A stretch of DNA of 64,000 nucleotides from an uncultured Carboxylicivirga sp. (GTDB taxonomy: Bacteria > Bacteroidota > Bacteroidia > Bacteroidales > Marinilabiliaceae). Of this stretch, positions 1-8,888 are shown one piece after another (within the stretch, counting starts at the first letter, position 1; the number at the start of each line of letters is the position of its first letter). The notes beneath the pieces are model-generated. The model searched no databases. It was not told the DNA's origin and saw nothing but the letters and a program-made list of their open reading frames with translations. The position numbers and the translations under genes are program-made. The stretch covers positions 4,092,001 to 4,156,000 of the forward strand of contig NZ_OY771430.1 in the NCBI RefSeq assembly GCF_963674565.1. Direction: 5' to 3'.

Positions 1-2
1 TC

Positions 3-620
3 TTGTGTACCATCTTTTTAAGTGGTGATATACTTACAATAGATGGAAAAAAATGTAACTTCTCTGAACTCGAAAGTATTCTAACCAAGTTAAGAAGTTC
101 TGCAGACCAGAGCAAAGTTGATAAAATGTCTGTGTTATTAAATATCGATAAAGATGCACGCATGAAATATGTTGATATGATCAAAACGGCTCTCAGAAAT
201 TCTAACAACCTAAAACTAGGCTATCTTGCTAGGATGGAGGGAAAAGAAGGAACTGATTACATGGCTCTGTTTAATTTACTTCCTCCCCTTGATGCCAAAT
301 GGTTGGAAAAAGAAGATATTGCTAAAGAAGGTATTTCCTTATTTGAAATAGGAAAAAAACATAATGACTTCTCCAAACGATTAAAAGAATTTACTAAGTC
401 TAATACGAAATATGTAATGCTTTATGAGTATGATAACAAAACAAGCTATGAAGATTACATTAAAACAATTGATCTGGTATACAAAACAATAAATGACAAC
501 AGAAAAGAAGCGGCCTTCTTTTATGGAAAGCACTATGAAAACTTAGGTTATGACGAGCAGAAAGAGTATCGAAAAAAATATCCGATTACATTGACCATGA
601 AAAATTTGGATGAAAACTAA
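3..620 (+). CDS. ExbD/TolR-family biopolymer transport protein, 3' part only
   Basis: The frame is open at the window edge, so the true start and the N-terminal membrane anchor lie upstream; the first codon seen is a TTG and is probably internal. The visible 205 residues look like the periplasmic part of ExbD as found in Bacteroidota: a DGK-containing strand followed by LSELES-type helix near residues 14-28, a second copy of that fold with KIDKDA-like text, and a C-terminal stretch (SYEDYIKTIDLVYKTINDNR, then YDEQKEYRKKYP) matching the family's usual end. ExbD works with ExbB and TonB to couple the proton gradient to outer-membrane transport; a partner exbB/tonB would be expected just upstream. 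A hairpin terminator follows directly. The family call rests on recognised sequence pattern, not on an alignment. Confidence 0.72.
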   Translation: MCTIFLSGDILTIDGKKCNFSELESILTKLRSSADQSKVDKMSVLLNIDKDARMKYVDMIKTALRNSNNLKLGYLARMEGKEGTDYMALFNLLPPLDAKWLEKEDIAKEGISLFEIGKKHNDFSKRLKEFTKSNTKYVMLYEYDNKTSYEDYIKTIDLVYKTINDNRKEAAFFYGKHYENLGYDEQKEYRKKYPITLTMKNLDEN

Positions 621-621
621 A

Positions 622-652
622 CAAAAAGCTCCGGTATATCCGGAGCTTTTTT
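622..652. terminator. Bidirectional intrinsic terminator
   Basis: An 8-bp perfect stem (AGCTCCGG at 627-634, CCGGAGCT at 640-647) with a 5-nt loop is followed by T647-T652 on the plus strand and preceded by an A-run at 623-627, so it can serve both the ExbD gene and the convergent acyl-CoA dehydrogenase gene, whose stop codons lie within 10 nt of it. Confidence 0.9.
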
Positions 653-655
653 GCT

Positions 656-2176
656 TTATGCAAAATTGAGCCAGTTACTTTCTGATTTATAATCTTCGAT
701 AACCTGCACCGAATTTGCGTACTTAAACGAAGATAATATCCCGGTTATTTCCTGACGAAGATATTCGATGGCATTATTCGTTAAATTATTGTCGAAACCT
801 TTATTACTCAACTCCAGTACCTGATCAACACATACAATACGTCCCACAACCTGTCCTAATTCCACCATCTTTCGCTGAGGCATATTTAAATCAATTTTAA
901 AATTGATTAGATCTTTCACCATTTCACTTGCTTTTTGGGTAAGATGAAAATCCTTGATGAACTCAAATAAATTATCCAATTTGGTTTTTCGCATCAATTT
1001 TAGCACCCCTTCTGATATTTGGGAATACAACATATCGTTTGATCCTTCAAAAATCTGAAATGGACGACTATCAACCGTTGATCGACCGGCAATGTGATTC
1101 AAACGATACCCCTTCGCTCCTACCAACTGAAGCAAGGTTTGAGATGCCGCCTGCATCATATCAGTAGCAATACTTTTCACACTGTTGGCTTCAATACCAA
1201 TTCCCGAAAGATCGTTTTGCAAACCTGCCTTACCACTACTATTAACACACATAGCCGAACAAATTGTAAATCGTGATTGCAATTCAGCCAAACGCTGTTG
1301 AACCTGATCATAATTTAGTAAGCTTTTACCTCCTACAAATCGCTGCTGACAGTGTTTGATAGCCTCATCCAGCATGCGCTGAATAAAACCCATTGCCATA
1401 CCCGGAAATGACATACGACTCCGGTGCAACAGATCAAGCATCATCTTCACACCCGACTGTTCTGGTTCTAACTTTTGAACTTTGGGTATTTCAACATCAA
1501 TCTTATTTCTGCCATAAGGTATTTGATACAAACCTAAATTCTCGAAATACTCTTCCACAACAATATGTTGATCGGGTTGAGTAACATCACAAACAAAAAA
1601 ATCGATGTCGCGGGCCAATTGGCCATCTCCTGTATCTTTACGGGCTGTTAAAAGCCAATAGTCTGCCCAACCGGTTAGTCCGGCCCAATGCTTGGTTCCT
1701 TTTAGATTATAATACGAACCATTATCCTTATAATGAGTCCTCATACTCAAAGCATCACTTCCAAAATCGGGCTCCGTAATCATTAAGCCACCCATGTTGC
1801 TTTTTTCAACAAAACGTTTCATTACTTCTGCTTTGCTTTCTTTCTGTCCGGCTTTTAATACCGGTTGTAAGAACAAAGCCATGTTGATTCCAAACGTTAA
1901 GGATAAAGCAAGTGATTCGTAAGATGCAGCACTCATCAGAGCAATACTTTCTTTTACATCACCGCCTAATCCTCCATATTCTTTTGGTATAATTGCTGAA
2001 AACGGATTTACCGACATAATCTCGCGCATCACAAAAGGGGGCATTCCCCGTTTGATGGCCAAATCATCAACCTTTGATCGCTGATGATAAACACTTTTCA
2101 TTTTCTCTTTTAATTCGTTTAAAAGCCCATCAAATGCACTTTCAACTTTTTCTTTTACCTCTGCTGCCTTAAACAT
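656..2176 (-). CDS. Acyl-CoA dehydrogenase family protein
   Basis: Flavoprotein expected to introduce the alpha-beta double bond into an acyl-CoA thioester in fatty-acid or amino-acid degradation, passing electrons to ETF. At 506 residues it is longer than the roughly 380-residue short-chain enzymes. Seen in order: helical N-terminal domain with IPKEYGGLGG near 63-72, the TEPDFGSDA loop near 134-142 (family TEPxAGSD, FAD/substrate binding), middle beta domain, C-terminal helical domain with LVGAKGY and then FQIFEGSND, in which Glu377 is at the position of the catalytic base. An extra helical tail of about 115 residues follows. ATG start at 2176. It stands alone, so the substrate cannot be told from context. 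Confidence 0.9.
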   Translation of the reverse strand: MFKAAEVKEKVESAFDGLLNELKEKMKSVYHQRSKVDDLAIKRGMPPFVMREIMSVNPFSAIIPKEYGGLGGDVKESIALMSAASYESLALSLTFGINMALFLQPVLKAGQKESKAEVMKRFVEKSNMGGLMITEPDFGSDALSMRTHYKDNGSYYNLKGTKHWAGLTGWADYWLLTARKDTGDGQLARDIDFFVCDVTQPDQHIVVEEYFENLGLYQIPYGRNKIDVEIPKVQKLEPEQSGVKMMLDLLHRSRMSFPGMAMGFIQRMLDEAIKHCQQRFVGGKSLLNYDQVQQRLAELQSRFTICSAMCVNSSGKAGLQNDLSGIGIEANSVKSIATDMMQAASQTLLQLVGAKGYRLNHIAGRSTVDSRPFQIFEGSNDMLYSQISEGVLKLMRKTKLDNLFEFIKDFHLTQKASEMVKDLINFKIDLNMPQRKMVELGQVVGRIVCVDQVLELSNKGFDNNLTNNAIEYLRQEITGILSSFKYANSVQVIEDYKSESNWLNFA

Positions 2177-2377
2177 TCATTCATTTTTTAATTATCATCC
2201 CATGCTGAGCAATGAGAATATCGTCACTAAGTAACGAATTATAAATGAATAAGTTTAAGAGTTTTTAAGATAAAACGATCCGAATATGTTGGGGGAAAAT
2301 TCTAATAGCTTTTAACAAGTGTTTATGAGGTAATTATAAAATTTATTGTTGCTTACACTGAAGTTTAATTGACCATT

Positions 2378-2941
2378 TTATTCTTCCAAAACATTTTGAT
2401 GACTCTCGATAATACGATCTTTTAAATCAATGATAAGATCGTGCAGATTATTATTCTTAAGAACATCTCCTGCCTCATATGCTTCAATTGTAATAGCATC
2501 AAGATATTCCATTCCCAGAGCTTTAAACAATCTCCTGAATTGATCAATAGTCAAATTACTTTCTTCTCTATCAACAGCAGTAGGCAGAAGAAGTGCCCCT
2601 TTTTTGCCATAGAGTTTTTTATTTATAAAATAAGGTTTAAAGCGATCAATCATTAATTTGGTTCGTCCTGATGGACCAAACCAATAAACAGGGGTACCAA
2701 AAACCAAAACATCGGCCTCTTCCATTTTAGCATACAGCTTTCTCATTCCATCGGTCTGCATACAAACGAGCTGTTCCTTTTTACACTCCCTGCAGTCAAT
2801 ACACGCTTCAATATCGTGATCGTACAAATCAAATAATTCAACAGTGGTCTCATCATCTCTTAACTTACCGGCTAATAAATTAGCCATAGCTGTTGTATTA
2901 CCATCTTTCCGTGGACTTCCTATGAATATTACTACATGCAT
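2378..2941 (-). CDS. Flavodoxin-like NAD(P)H-dependent FMN oxidoreductase
   Basis: Single-domain flavodoxin-fold protein of the multimeric-flavodoxin/NADPH-dependent FMN reductase type. It begins with a beta strand and the FMN phosphate loop FIGSPRKDGNT, then CIDCRECKK (Cys spacing of the iron-sulfur flavoprotein/WrbA-like subgroup), ADVLVFGTPVYWFGPSG (FMN isoalloxazine loop) and MIDRF. An upstream in-frame ATG at 2965 adds 8 residues, but the ATG at 2941 puts the first beta strand at residue 2 as in the family and is preferred. Soluble and cytoplasmic; probably reduces quinones or small electron acceptors. No operon partner. Confidence 0.87.
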   Translation of the reverse strand: MHVVIFIGSPRKDGNTTAMANLLAGKLRDDETTVELFDLYDHDIEACIDCRECKKEQLVCMQTDGMRKLYAKMEEADVLVFGTPVYWFGPSGRTKLMIDRFKPYFINKKLYGKKGALLLPTAVDREESNLTIDQFRRLFKALGMEYLDAITIEAYEAGDVLKNNNLHDLIIDLKDRIIESHQNVLEE

Positions 2942-3142
2942 AAATCTTCGATGTAAGGTTTGCATATTTAAATTACTGAATTTATTTTACATTCGACAGT
3001 TATTAAGCAATTATATCAGAATAACCATTTCAATTTCAGAAAATAACTCTAAGCAAATTGTTATCTCATGCTTTGGTATTAACTATATATCAATAACATA
3101 ATCAGCTTGATATTTTCTTTTCAAAGTTTTTTCATTTTCTCC

Positions 3143-3169
3143 TGTAACAATAAAAAGACGACAGTCGTC
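3143..3169 (+). promoter_or_regulatory. Putative ECF sigma-factor promoter
   Basis: TGTAAC at 3143-3148 is followed after 17 nt by CGTC at 3166-3169, 40 nt before the start of the barrel protein gene. The same two boxes with the same 17-nt spacing stand in front of the ECF sigma gene at 43926. GTAAC/CGTC is the general form of ECF promoters; that this sigma factor reads both is inference. Confidence 0.55.
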
Positions 3170-3208
3170 CTACCTCATGAATAAGAAATCAATTCAAAAA
3201 TTTAAGCT

Positions 3209-4108
3209 ATGAACCGATATTTTTTAACTTCTATATTCTTGTTTTGCCTTACTACTATATGGGCTCAAAACGAATCGCTAACTAAAATAGTTACAGTCAC
3301 TGAAGATGGAATGAGAACCGAGGTGGTGGTACCCGGCATTAAAGTTGAAGTGGATGAATTTAATGATACCATTACAAAAATTACGATGGGGCGTAAGCGC
3401 TTTGAGGTTATTGATGATCATAATCGTGCACGTCTTCGAATGGTTCGTTTACCTATCGAAAAATTTAAAGGCCATTGGGCTGGCATTGACATAGGATTTA
3501 ACGGTTATGTGACCTCTGATTTTTCAACAGGTTTACCAGCCAGTGCAAACTTCATGGATTTAAACCAAGGCAAGGCAGTAACCTTTAGCATCAATTTCTT
3601 ACAATACAATATTTCTTTACAACGAAATAAAAACAACTTTGGATTAGTGATGGGATCAGGTATCTCGTGGTATAATTACCGCACAGATAGCCCATACTAT
3701 TTTCAGAAAAATGCGGTAACTAACATAACTGAAGGAATTCCGGTAGCTGATGGCATCAGTGTTTCGAAGAACAAGATTGAATCGACCTTTATTAATTTCC
3801 CTTTCCTACTTGAATGGCAATTGCCATCATCAAATGATGCAAATCGGTTCTTTATATCAGCAGGTCCATATGCAGGTTTCCGCTTATGGGGAAGAACCAA
3901 AATGGTTTACCATGAAGGAGGATCGCGTCAAAAAGAGAAAAGTAAACAAGATATCAATGTAAATCCATTTCAATATGGCGTAATGGTTCGATTGGGTTAT
4001 CGATTTATTAAACTTTACGGATCCTATAATTTCTCAACCTTTTATTCAACAAATAAAGGTCCTGAGCTATATCCTTACACTGTTGGAATAACTTTATTAA
4101 GTTTCTAA
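3209..4108 (+). CDS. Outer-membrane beta-barrel protein, paralogue of next gene
   Basis: The 299-residue product starts with a signal peptide (MNRYFLTSIFLFCLTTIWAQ), then about 70 residues of short charged strands (TEDGMRTEVVVPG), then from about residue 90 a series of amphipathic strands ending in an aromatic residue (TLLSF), the layout of the porin-like OMP_b-brl families of Bacteroidota. Its barrel half aligns by eye with that of the next gene: FKGHWAGIDIGFNGYV against FNGHYTGVELGFSNFL, SINFLQYNISLQR against GLNFMQWSIGLQR, and shared NKGPELYP/NKGPEIYP near the end. Only 18 nt separate the genes, so they are surely co-transcribed, probably from the ECF-type promoter upstream. Ligand and role are unknown. 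Confidence 0.75.
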   Translation: MNRYFLTSIFLFCLTTIWAQNESLTKIVTVTEDGMRTEVVVPGIKVEVDEFNDTITKITMGRKRFEVIDDHNRARLRMVRLPIEKFKGHWAGIDIGFNGYVTSDFSTGLPASANFMDLNQGKAVTFSINFLQYNISLQRNKNNFGLVMGSGISWYNYRTDSPYYFQKNAVTNITEGIPVADGISVSKNKIESTFINFPFLLEWQLPSSNDANRFFISAGPYAGFRLWGRTKMVYHEGGSRQKEKSKQDINVNPFQYGVMVRLGYRFIKLYGSYNFSTFYSTNKGPELYPYTVGITLLSF

Positions 4109-4126
4109 ACTTAAAAACAAATTGCT

Positions 4127-5695
4127 ATGATGATTCGCAAAATATATATACTGCTTCTAATCAGCTTAATGTCATCGATTACAATTGCTCAGACAGGCAC
4201 TGATAACATTCTTTCGAAATACGATCGTTACTGGGAAATTAAAGAAGGATTGTACAGGGTAATGCTTGACAATAAAATGGGTGTTATTACAGACAAAGGT
4301 AATGTGATAGTTCCCTGCGAATTTAACCAGGTTTGGAATATTGATTCTGATGGATTTTTCAGAGTGTTGAAAAGTGGAAAAGCAGGTGTTTATCATGAAA
4401 GTGGGAGCGTGATCATTCCGGCTGAATACGATCAGATATGGTCATTCAATGGTGACTGGGCCAAAGTGATGCAAAGCGGAAAACTGGGCTTTTTTAACAG
4501 AGAAGGATTAGCTGTTGTACCTTGTATTTACCAGCAAATATGGTCCTTTGAAGATGGAAGAGCCAGAGTTCTGAAAGATGGTAAGGTAGGATATATTAAT
4601 GAACAAGGTTTGGAAGTTATTCCTCCTGCATATCAACAAATATGGTCATTCGAGAATGGTAGAGCCAGAGTTTTGAAAGAGGGTAAAGTTGGGTACATCG
4701 ATGAACAGGGAAACGAAGTAATTGCTCCGGTTTATTCTCATATCTGGGAATTTCAGAATGGTAAAGCCAAAGCTCTTTTGGATGGTCAGATGGTTTGGAT
4801 AGATGAGCAGGGCCAATTATTGGATATCCCTGTTGAACAATCAGATGCCGGTGACTATAATACACAATCACAGTCTTCTGCTCATACTCAAAAAGAAAAA
4901 CAGATTATTATTGAAGATGGAAGAGGCAATGAGACACGTGTTCGTGTTCCCGGAGGCAATGTAATTATCAAAGAAGATGGACGAAACACTTATGTAGAAA
5001 TCGGCTCAGGCAATACCAATAAATCGTATTACTACAGAGATCGCAGGTTTAACGGACACTACACAGGTGTTGAACTTGGTTTTTCCAACTTCCTGAATGC
5101 AGATGGAACAACTGAATTACCCAGTGATGCCGACTTCTTATCATTAAACGATGGCCAGAGTTACAATATAGGCTTAAATTTTATGCAATGGAGTATTGGA
5201 CTTCAGCGACGAGGCAATATCGGCCTGGTTACCGGTTTAGGTCTTGATCATAGCAGATATCGCCTGTCAGGATCAGATATTATTGCTAAAGACGATAACG
5301 GTAATACTTCTTACTACACTTCGGATAGAAGTATTAAAACAAACCAGTTTACCAGCACATATATTAATGCTCCTTTTTTATTGGAACTACAGATACCAAC
5401 ACATAGCCATCAGCCCTTTTATTTGTCTGGCGGTGTGATCGGTGGAGTAAGGATCAATTCGTTCTCAAGAGTTAAATACACCGATAATCTGGGTCCTGAG
5501 AAAGAAAAGAAAAACAATGATTTCAACATACGTGACTGGCGATATGGCATAATGGTGCGCATGGGTTACAGATCCATCAACCTTTATGGCAACTATTATC
5601 TCACCAGTATGTTTGAAGATAACAAAGGACCGGAAATTTATCCTGTGAATGTTGGATTATCGATTCCAATCAGTGGATGGGACTTAAACAGATAA
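4127..5695 (+). CDS. WG-repeat protein with C-terminal outer-membrane barrel
   Basis: 522 residues: signal peptide (about 1-22), six WG-type repeats of 33-35 residues (about 35-235), a linker containing EDGRGNETRVRVPGG, and a C-terminal barrel (about 310-522) homologous to the preceding gene product. Each repeat has the pattern IWSFxxGxARVLxxGKxGYI, then xxxGxxVIPPxY; repeats 4 and 5 are the most alike, suggesting recent duplication. WG repeats are thought to form extended beta structures and are common in secreted Bacteroidota proteins, but have no single known function. Compared with its neighbour, this gene is the same barrel with a repeat domain added in front. The start is either of two adjacent ATGs (4127 or 4130). 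A terminator hairpin follows. Confidence 0.85.
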   Translation: MMIRKIYILLLISLMSSITIAQTGTDNILSKYDRYWEIKEGLYRVMLDNKMGVITDKGNVIVPCEFNQVWNIDSDGFFRVLKSGKAGVYHESGSVIIPAEYDQIWSFNGDWAKVMQSGKLGFFNREGLAVVPCIYQQIWSFEDGRARVLKDGKVGYINEQGLEVIPPAYQQIWSFENGRARVLKEGKVGYIDEQGNEVIAPVYSHIWEFQNGKAKALLDGQMVWIDEQGQLLDIPVEQSDAGDYNTQSQSSAHTQKEKQIIIEDGRGNETRVRVPGGNVIIKEDGRNTYVEIGSGNTNKSYYYRDRRFNGHYTGVELGFSNFLNADGTTELPSDADFLSLNDGQSYNIGLNFMQWSIGLQRRGNIGLVTGLGLDHSRYRLSGSDIIAKDDNGNTSYYTSDRSIKTNQFTSTYINAPFLLELQIPTHSHQPFYLSGGVIGGVRINSFSRVKYTDNLGPEKEKKNNDFNIRDWRYGIMVRMGYRSINLYGNYYLTSMFEDNKGPEIYPVNVGLSIPISGWDLNR

Positions 5696-5706
5696 TATTA
5701 TTTGCG

Positions 5707-5735
5707 GAGATGCAATTATTTAGTAATTGCATCTC
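5707..5735. terminator. Hairpin between convergent genes
   Basis: A perfect 12-bp inverted repeat (GAGATGCAATTA at 5707-5718, TAATTGCATCTC at 5724-5735) with a 5-nt loop lies between the WG-repeat gene and the sensor-kinase gene. The T-tract is poor on both sides (TGTACTTTTA on plus), so termination is likely but not certain. Confidence 0.7.
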
Positions 5736-5742
5736 TGTACTT

Positions 5743-8700
5743 TTACCTTTCGATTATAGGTAATGAAAAGGTAAATGTGGATCCTCCATTAATTGCACTT
5801 TCGATTTTCATCCTCCCTTTATTCACCTTTATAAATTCCCTGCAAATCGAAAGTCCAAAACCTGTCCCTTTTTCTCTGTCAGTGCCTTCTGTAGAATAAT
5901 TTGAATCTTCTCGCTTTATTATACCTATTTCTTCCTCTGTCATTCCACGCCCCTGATCAACTACACTTACATAAACCTTTCTCTTTTCTGTCCACATATT
6001 GATTCTAATGACAGTATTATGATTGGAAAATTTTACTGCATTAGATATTAAATTTCGAAGTATCGTACTTATCATATCTTCGTCTGCCTCTACCTTAAGT
6101 TGAATAAGATTTTGTTCAAATTGTATGTTTTTAATGGCAGCTGATTCTTTTGCAAATTCAATATTTCGATTAATCAATTCATCTAATCTGAAACTCGATA
6201 TCTTCACGTCAAAAGCTCCCGTCTGAACCCTTGTCCACACAAGTAAATTCATTAATAAATCGTACGATAATTCTGAAGTCTTTTGGAGATTTCTTATCAT
6301 CCTTTTACGTTCATCATCACTTAACTCATCATAAGATTGGATCAGAAGACTAGAAATACCCATCAAAGTTTGAAATGGGTTTCTTAAGTCATGTGCAATG
6401 ATTGATAAAAACCGATCTTTTGTTTTATTAAGTGCTTTCAGTTCTTTATTCGAGGATCTTAATTCACATGTTCGTTGAGAAACCAGCTTCTCAAGTTTCT
6501 TCTTCTCTCTGATTGTTTTTCTTCGATCGTGATAAATAAATACACCAACTAAAGCAAACAAAATCAGAAATATAACTAGTAGAAAATACCATCTTTTATA
6601 AAATGGCAGTACTACATTTACATCAATCATTAATGGAGAACTCCACTTTGATAATCCATCATTCTTCGACGAGATTAGCAATTGATATTTTCCAGTCTTA
6701 CTAATTTTCAAGAACAGTTCATCATCAGTTGATACTTTTTCCCAACTTGATATTTGCCTATCACCTGATACTAATTTATAACGAAAACGATTGGCATACT
6801 GAGGTAAATAAGATGAATGCAAGCTAATTATATAATACTCATCTGCTGTCATTTCAAGCTCTTCATCATCTTTATAAATGAATCGATTATGCCTTTGCGA
6901 AACCACAACAGGTTTTCTTGCATCAACAAATTGAATATCGTTATTGAACCTTACAACTCCATTATTGGTAGCCAGCCAAACGGCCTGTTGTTGATCTATC
7001 GAAATACCGTTTCGATTAATTGTTTTGGAAGGGATGCCACTTAAGTCTGTGAAGATACAACATTCATCATCTTCCCACTTAATAAGTCCTTTACTCGTCG
7101 AAAACCAAAGTGCTCCAAGAGTATCAGAAGCCAATGCATGTACCTCTTCATTTGAATACTCTCCAACCTCCAATTTGCCAAGCGAACCTTGTTTAAAAAC
7201 ATAAATCCCTTTTGAGGTTCCAATCAATAAACTATCCTTAAGAATAAGTAACTTAAGACAGTTGTATTCCTGAATACTATCGGGATAGAATTCTGATTTA
7301 ACTGAATGAAATGTATTATCCATGTAATCAAAATGCACAATCGGTTCCTGCCATTCATTCGTTCCAATGGTTAAGAGCGAATCGGTATCAAGTGCTATTG
7401 CACCAAGACTGTTTTGAGTTGGTAGATTTACAGTTTGATTTATTAGTTTGTGGTTAGAAAAGTCTACCTGATAAAGTTCATTCCCATTTTGAATCCAATA
7501 AAACCCATATTTGTCCTTAACTATATCTGTAACGTACTTTTGGTCCAAATGTATTTCTTCAATCAGTTTACCTTTATAATATAAAAGAAGGTTACCATCA
7601 CTGGTTCCGATTAAAACACTATCTTTTGAACAATGCATTACCAAATTTGTATCGTTGCTCCTTTTGCCTACAATCGGCTTGAGCCCTGATTTATTGTTGG
7701 TAGATCTATAAATGACATTGTTTCTGATAAAAAATATGTGATCTTCGTTATCAATAAAAAGGTGATTAATAATTCCTGATTTAACTTCATCAAAAACCGC
7801 TTCGAATTGTTTTCGTCTTAGAACAACCACTCCCAGATTAGTGGATGCTATAAAATCCAAATTATCTGAAGTATAGAGGTTTTGCACTCCATTATAAGGA
7901 AAATCTTTCACTTGTTTCATCTCAAGCTTCTTTCCTGTAAAATCTAAAACAAAAACTCCCTGACTCCAGCTACCTCCCAGAAAAACCTGATCTTCAATCT
8001 TACCAAAAGCAGAAAAGACTATTCCCTGAGCATCAGGAATTGAACTCAATGTATAATTCTGTTGAAACTCCAATTTTGATAATCCATCTCTACAACCCAG
8101 CAAATAGCTATTCTTATCCATGCGTGTTGAAGAATATACCTCGTCAGTAAATAAATCAGGATATTCAACAAATACTTCCTGTTCTCTGTCGTACAGATAA
8201 AAATAACCTTGTTGCGATAATGCAGTCAATTGATTATCTGCAAATTCCATAAACTGATAAGAACGCTGATAAGATGTAGATGCATTTTTAGCATCCATCT
8301 CAAATTTCTTGATTATTCCATTATCGAATGAAAAAATATTACGACTGTCTGCCATCCAGATGACTCCAAACTTATCTTCGAATATGTTTTTATAATAATA
8401 TGGAATTGTATCATTTACACTTCTTCCTTTACCCAATAATAGTTTCAAATACGGACCTTGCAGATTGTAATCTATCTCATATAAGGCATCATCTGAAATA
8501 CAAAGAAGTGTACCATCCTTTTTACGTAATAACTTTTTAAAATAGTTGGATCTGTTTAAAGGAGTCTTTAACTTGATGCTTTCACGTCCCCAGAAAAGAA
8601 AACATCCTTCATCGGTAGCCAGATAATAACCACCTTTATTATCCATGTTAACATCTTTGATCAGATCAGCTGGAAGATTATAGTGAGTGTTATAATGAAG

Positions 8701-8787
8701 AATAAAGAAATCTATTTGACTCGCTTTGAGATTAGTTCCCGAAAGCATAAAGATTAAAAGAATAATATAAATGAATAACCCTCTCAT
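5743..8787 (-). CDS. Beta-propeller two-component sensor histidine kinase
   Basis: Membrane sensor kinase of the kind built on a periplasmic two-component regulator propeller. The upstream TTG at 8850 would add 21 residues; the ATG at 8787 gives a clean signal peptide (MRGLFIYIILLIFMLSG) and is chosen (1014 residues). In order: propeller repeats over most of the first 660 residues (blades such as LWFSTSKGLIKW, VWLATNNGVVRF), a Y_Y_Y-like strand domain, one membrane helix near 735-760, a short coiled coil, HisKA with the phospho-acceptor His at about 799 (IIAHDLRNPF), and HATPase_c with N box LRNLISNAVKF, G1 DQGRGM and G2 GTGFGLS. Unlike many Bacteroidota relatives it has no receiver or AraC domain at the end, and no response regulator lies near it. 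Confidence 0.93.
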   Translation of the reverse strand: MRGLFIYIILLIFMLSGTNLKASQIDFFILHYNTHYNLPADLIKDVNMDNKGGYYLATDEGCFLFWGRESIKLKTPLNRSNYFKKLLRKKDGTLLCISDDALYEIDYNLQGPYLKLLLGKGRSVNDTIPYYYKNIFEDKFGVIWMADSRNIFSFDNGIIKKFEMDAKNASTSYQRSYQFMEFADNQLTALSQQGYFYLYDREQEVFVEYPDLFTDEVYSSTRMDKNSYLLGCRDGLSKLEFQQNYTLSSIPDAQGIVFSAFGKIEDQVFLGGSWSQGVFVLDFTGKKLEMKQVKDFPYNGVQNLYTSDNLDFIASTNLGVVVLRRKQFEAVFDEVKSGIINHLFIDNEDHIFFIRNNVIYRSTNNKSGLKPIVGKRSNDTNLVMHCSKDSVLIGTSDGNLLLYYKGKLIEEIHLDQKYVTDIVKDKYGFYWIQNGNELYQVDFSNHKLINQTVNLPTQNSLGAIALDTDSLLTIGTNEWQEPIVHFDYMDNTFHSVKSEFYPDSIQEYNCLKLLILKDSLLIGTSKGIYVFKQGSLGKLEVGEYSNEEVHALASDTLGALWFSTSKGLIKWEDDECCIFTDLSGIPSKTINRNGISIDQQQAVWLATNNGVVRFNNDIQFVDARKPVVVSQRHNRFIYKDDEELEMTADEYYIISLHSSYLPQYANRFRYKLVSGDRQISSWEKVSTDDELFLKISKTGKYQLLISSKNDGLSKWSSPLMIDVNVVLPFYKRWYFLLVIFLILFALVGVFIYHDRRKTIREKKKLEKLVSQRTCELRSSNKELKALNKTKDRFLSIIAHDLRNPFQTLMGISSLLIQSYDELSDDERKRMIRNLQKTSELSYDLLMNLLVWTRVQTGAFDVKISSFRLDELINRNIEFAKESAAIKNIQFEQNLIQLKVEADEDMISTILRNLISNAVKFSNHNTVIRINMWTEKRKVYVSVVDQGRGMTEEEIGIIKREDSNYSTEGTDREKGTGFGLSICREFIKVNKGRMKIESAINGGSTFTFSLPIIER

Positions 8788-8888
8788 CCAGAATGAAAAT
8801 AGAAAAGTCAGTTTTATGAGATAAGAAGATACGTAAAATCTCTTAGCCAAAAAAGATCATATTGGATAAATTAATATCCTTCCCATTC

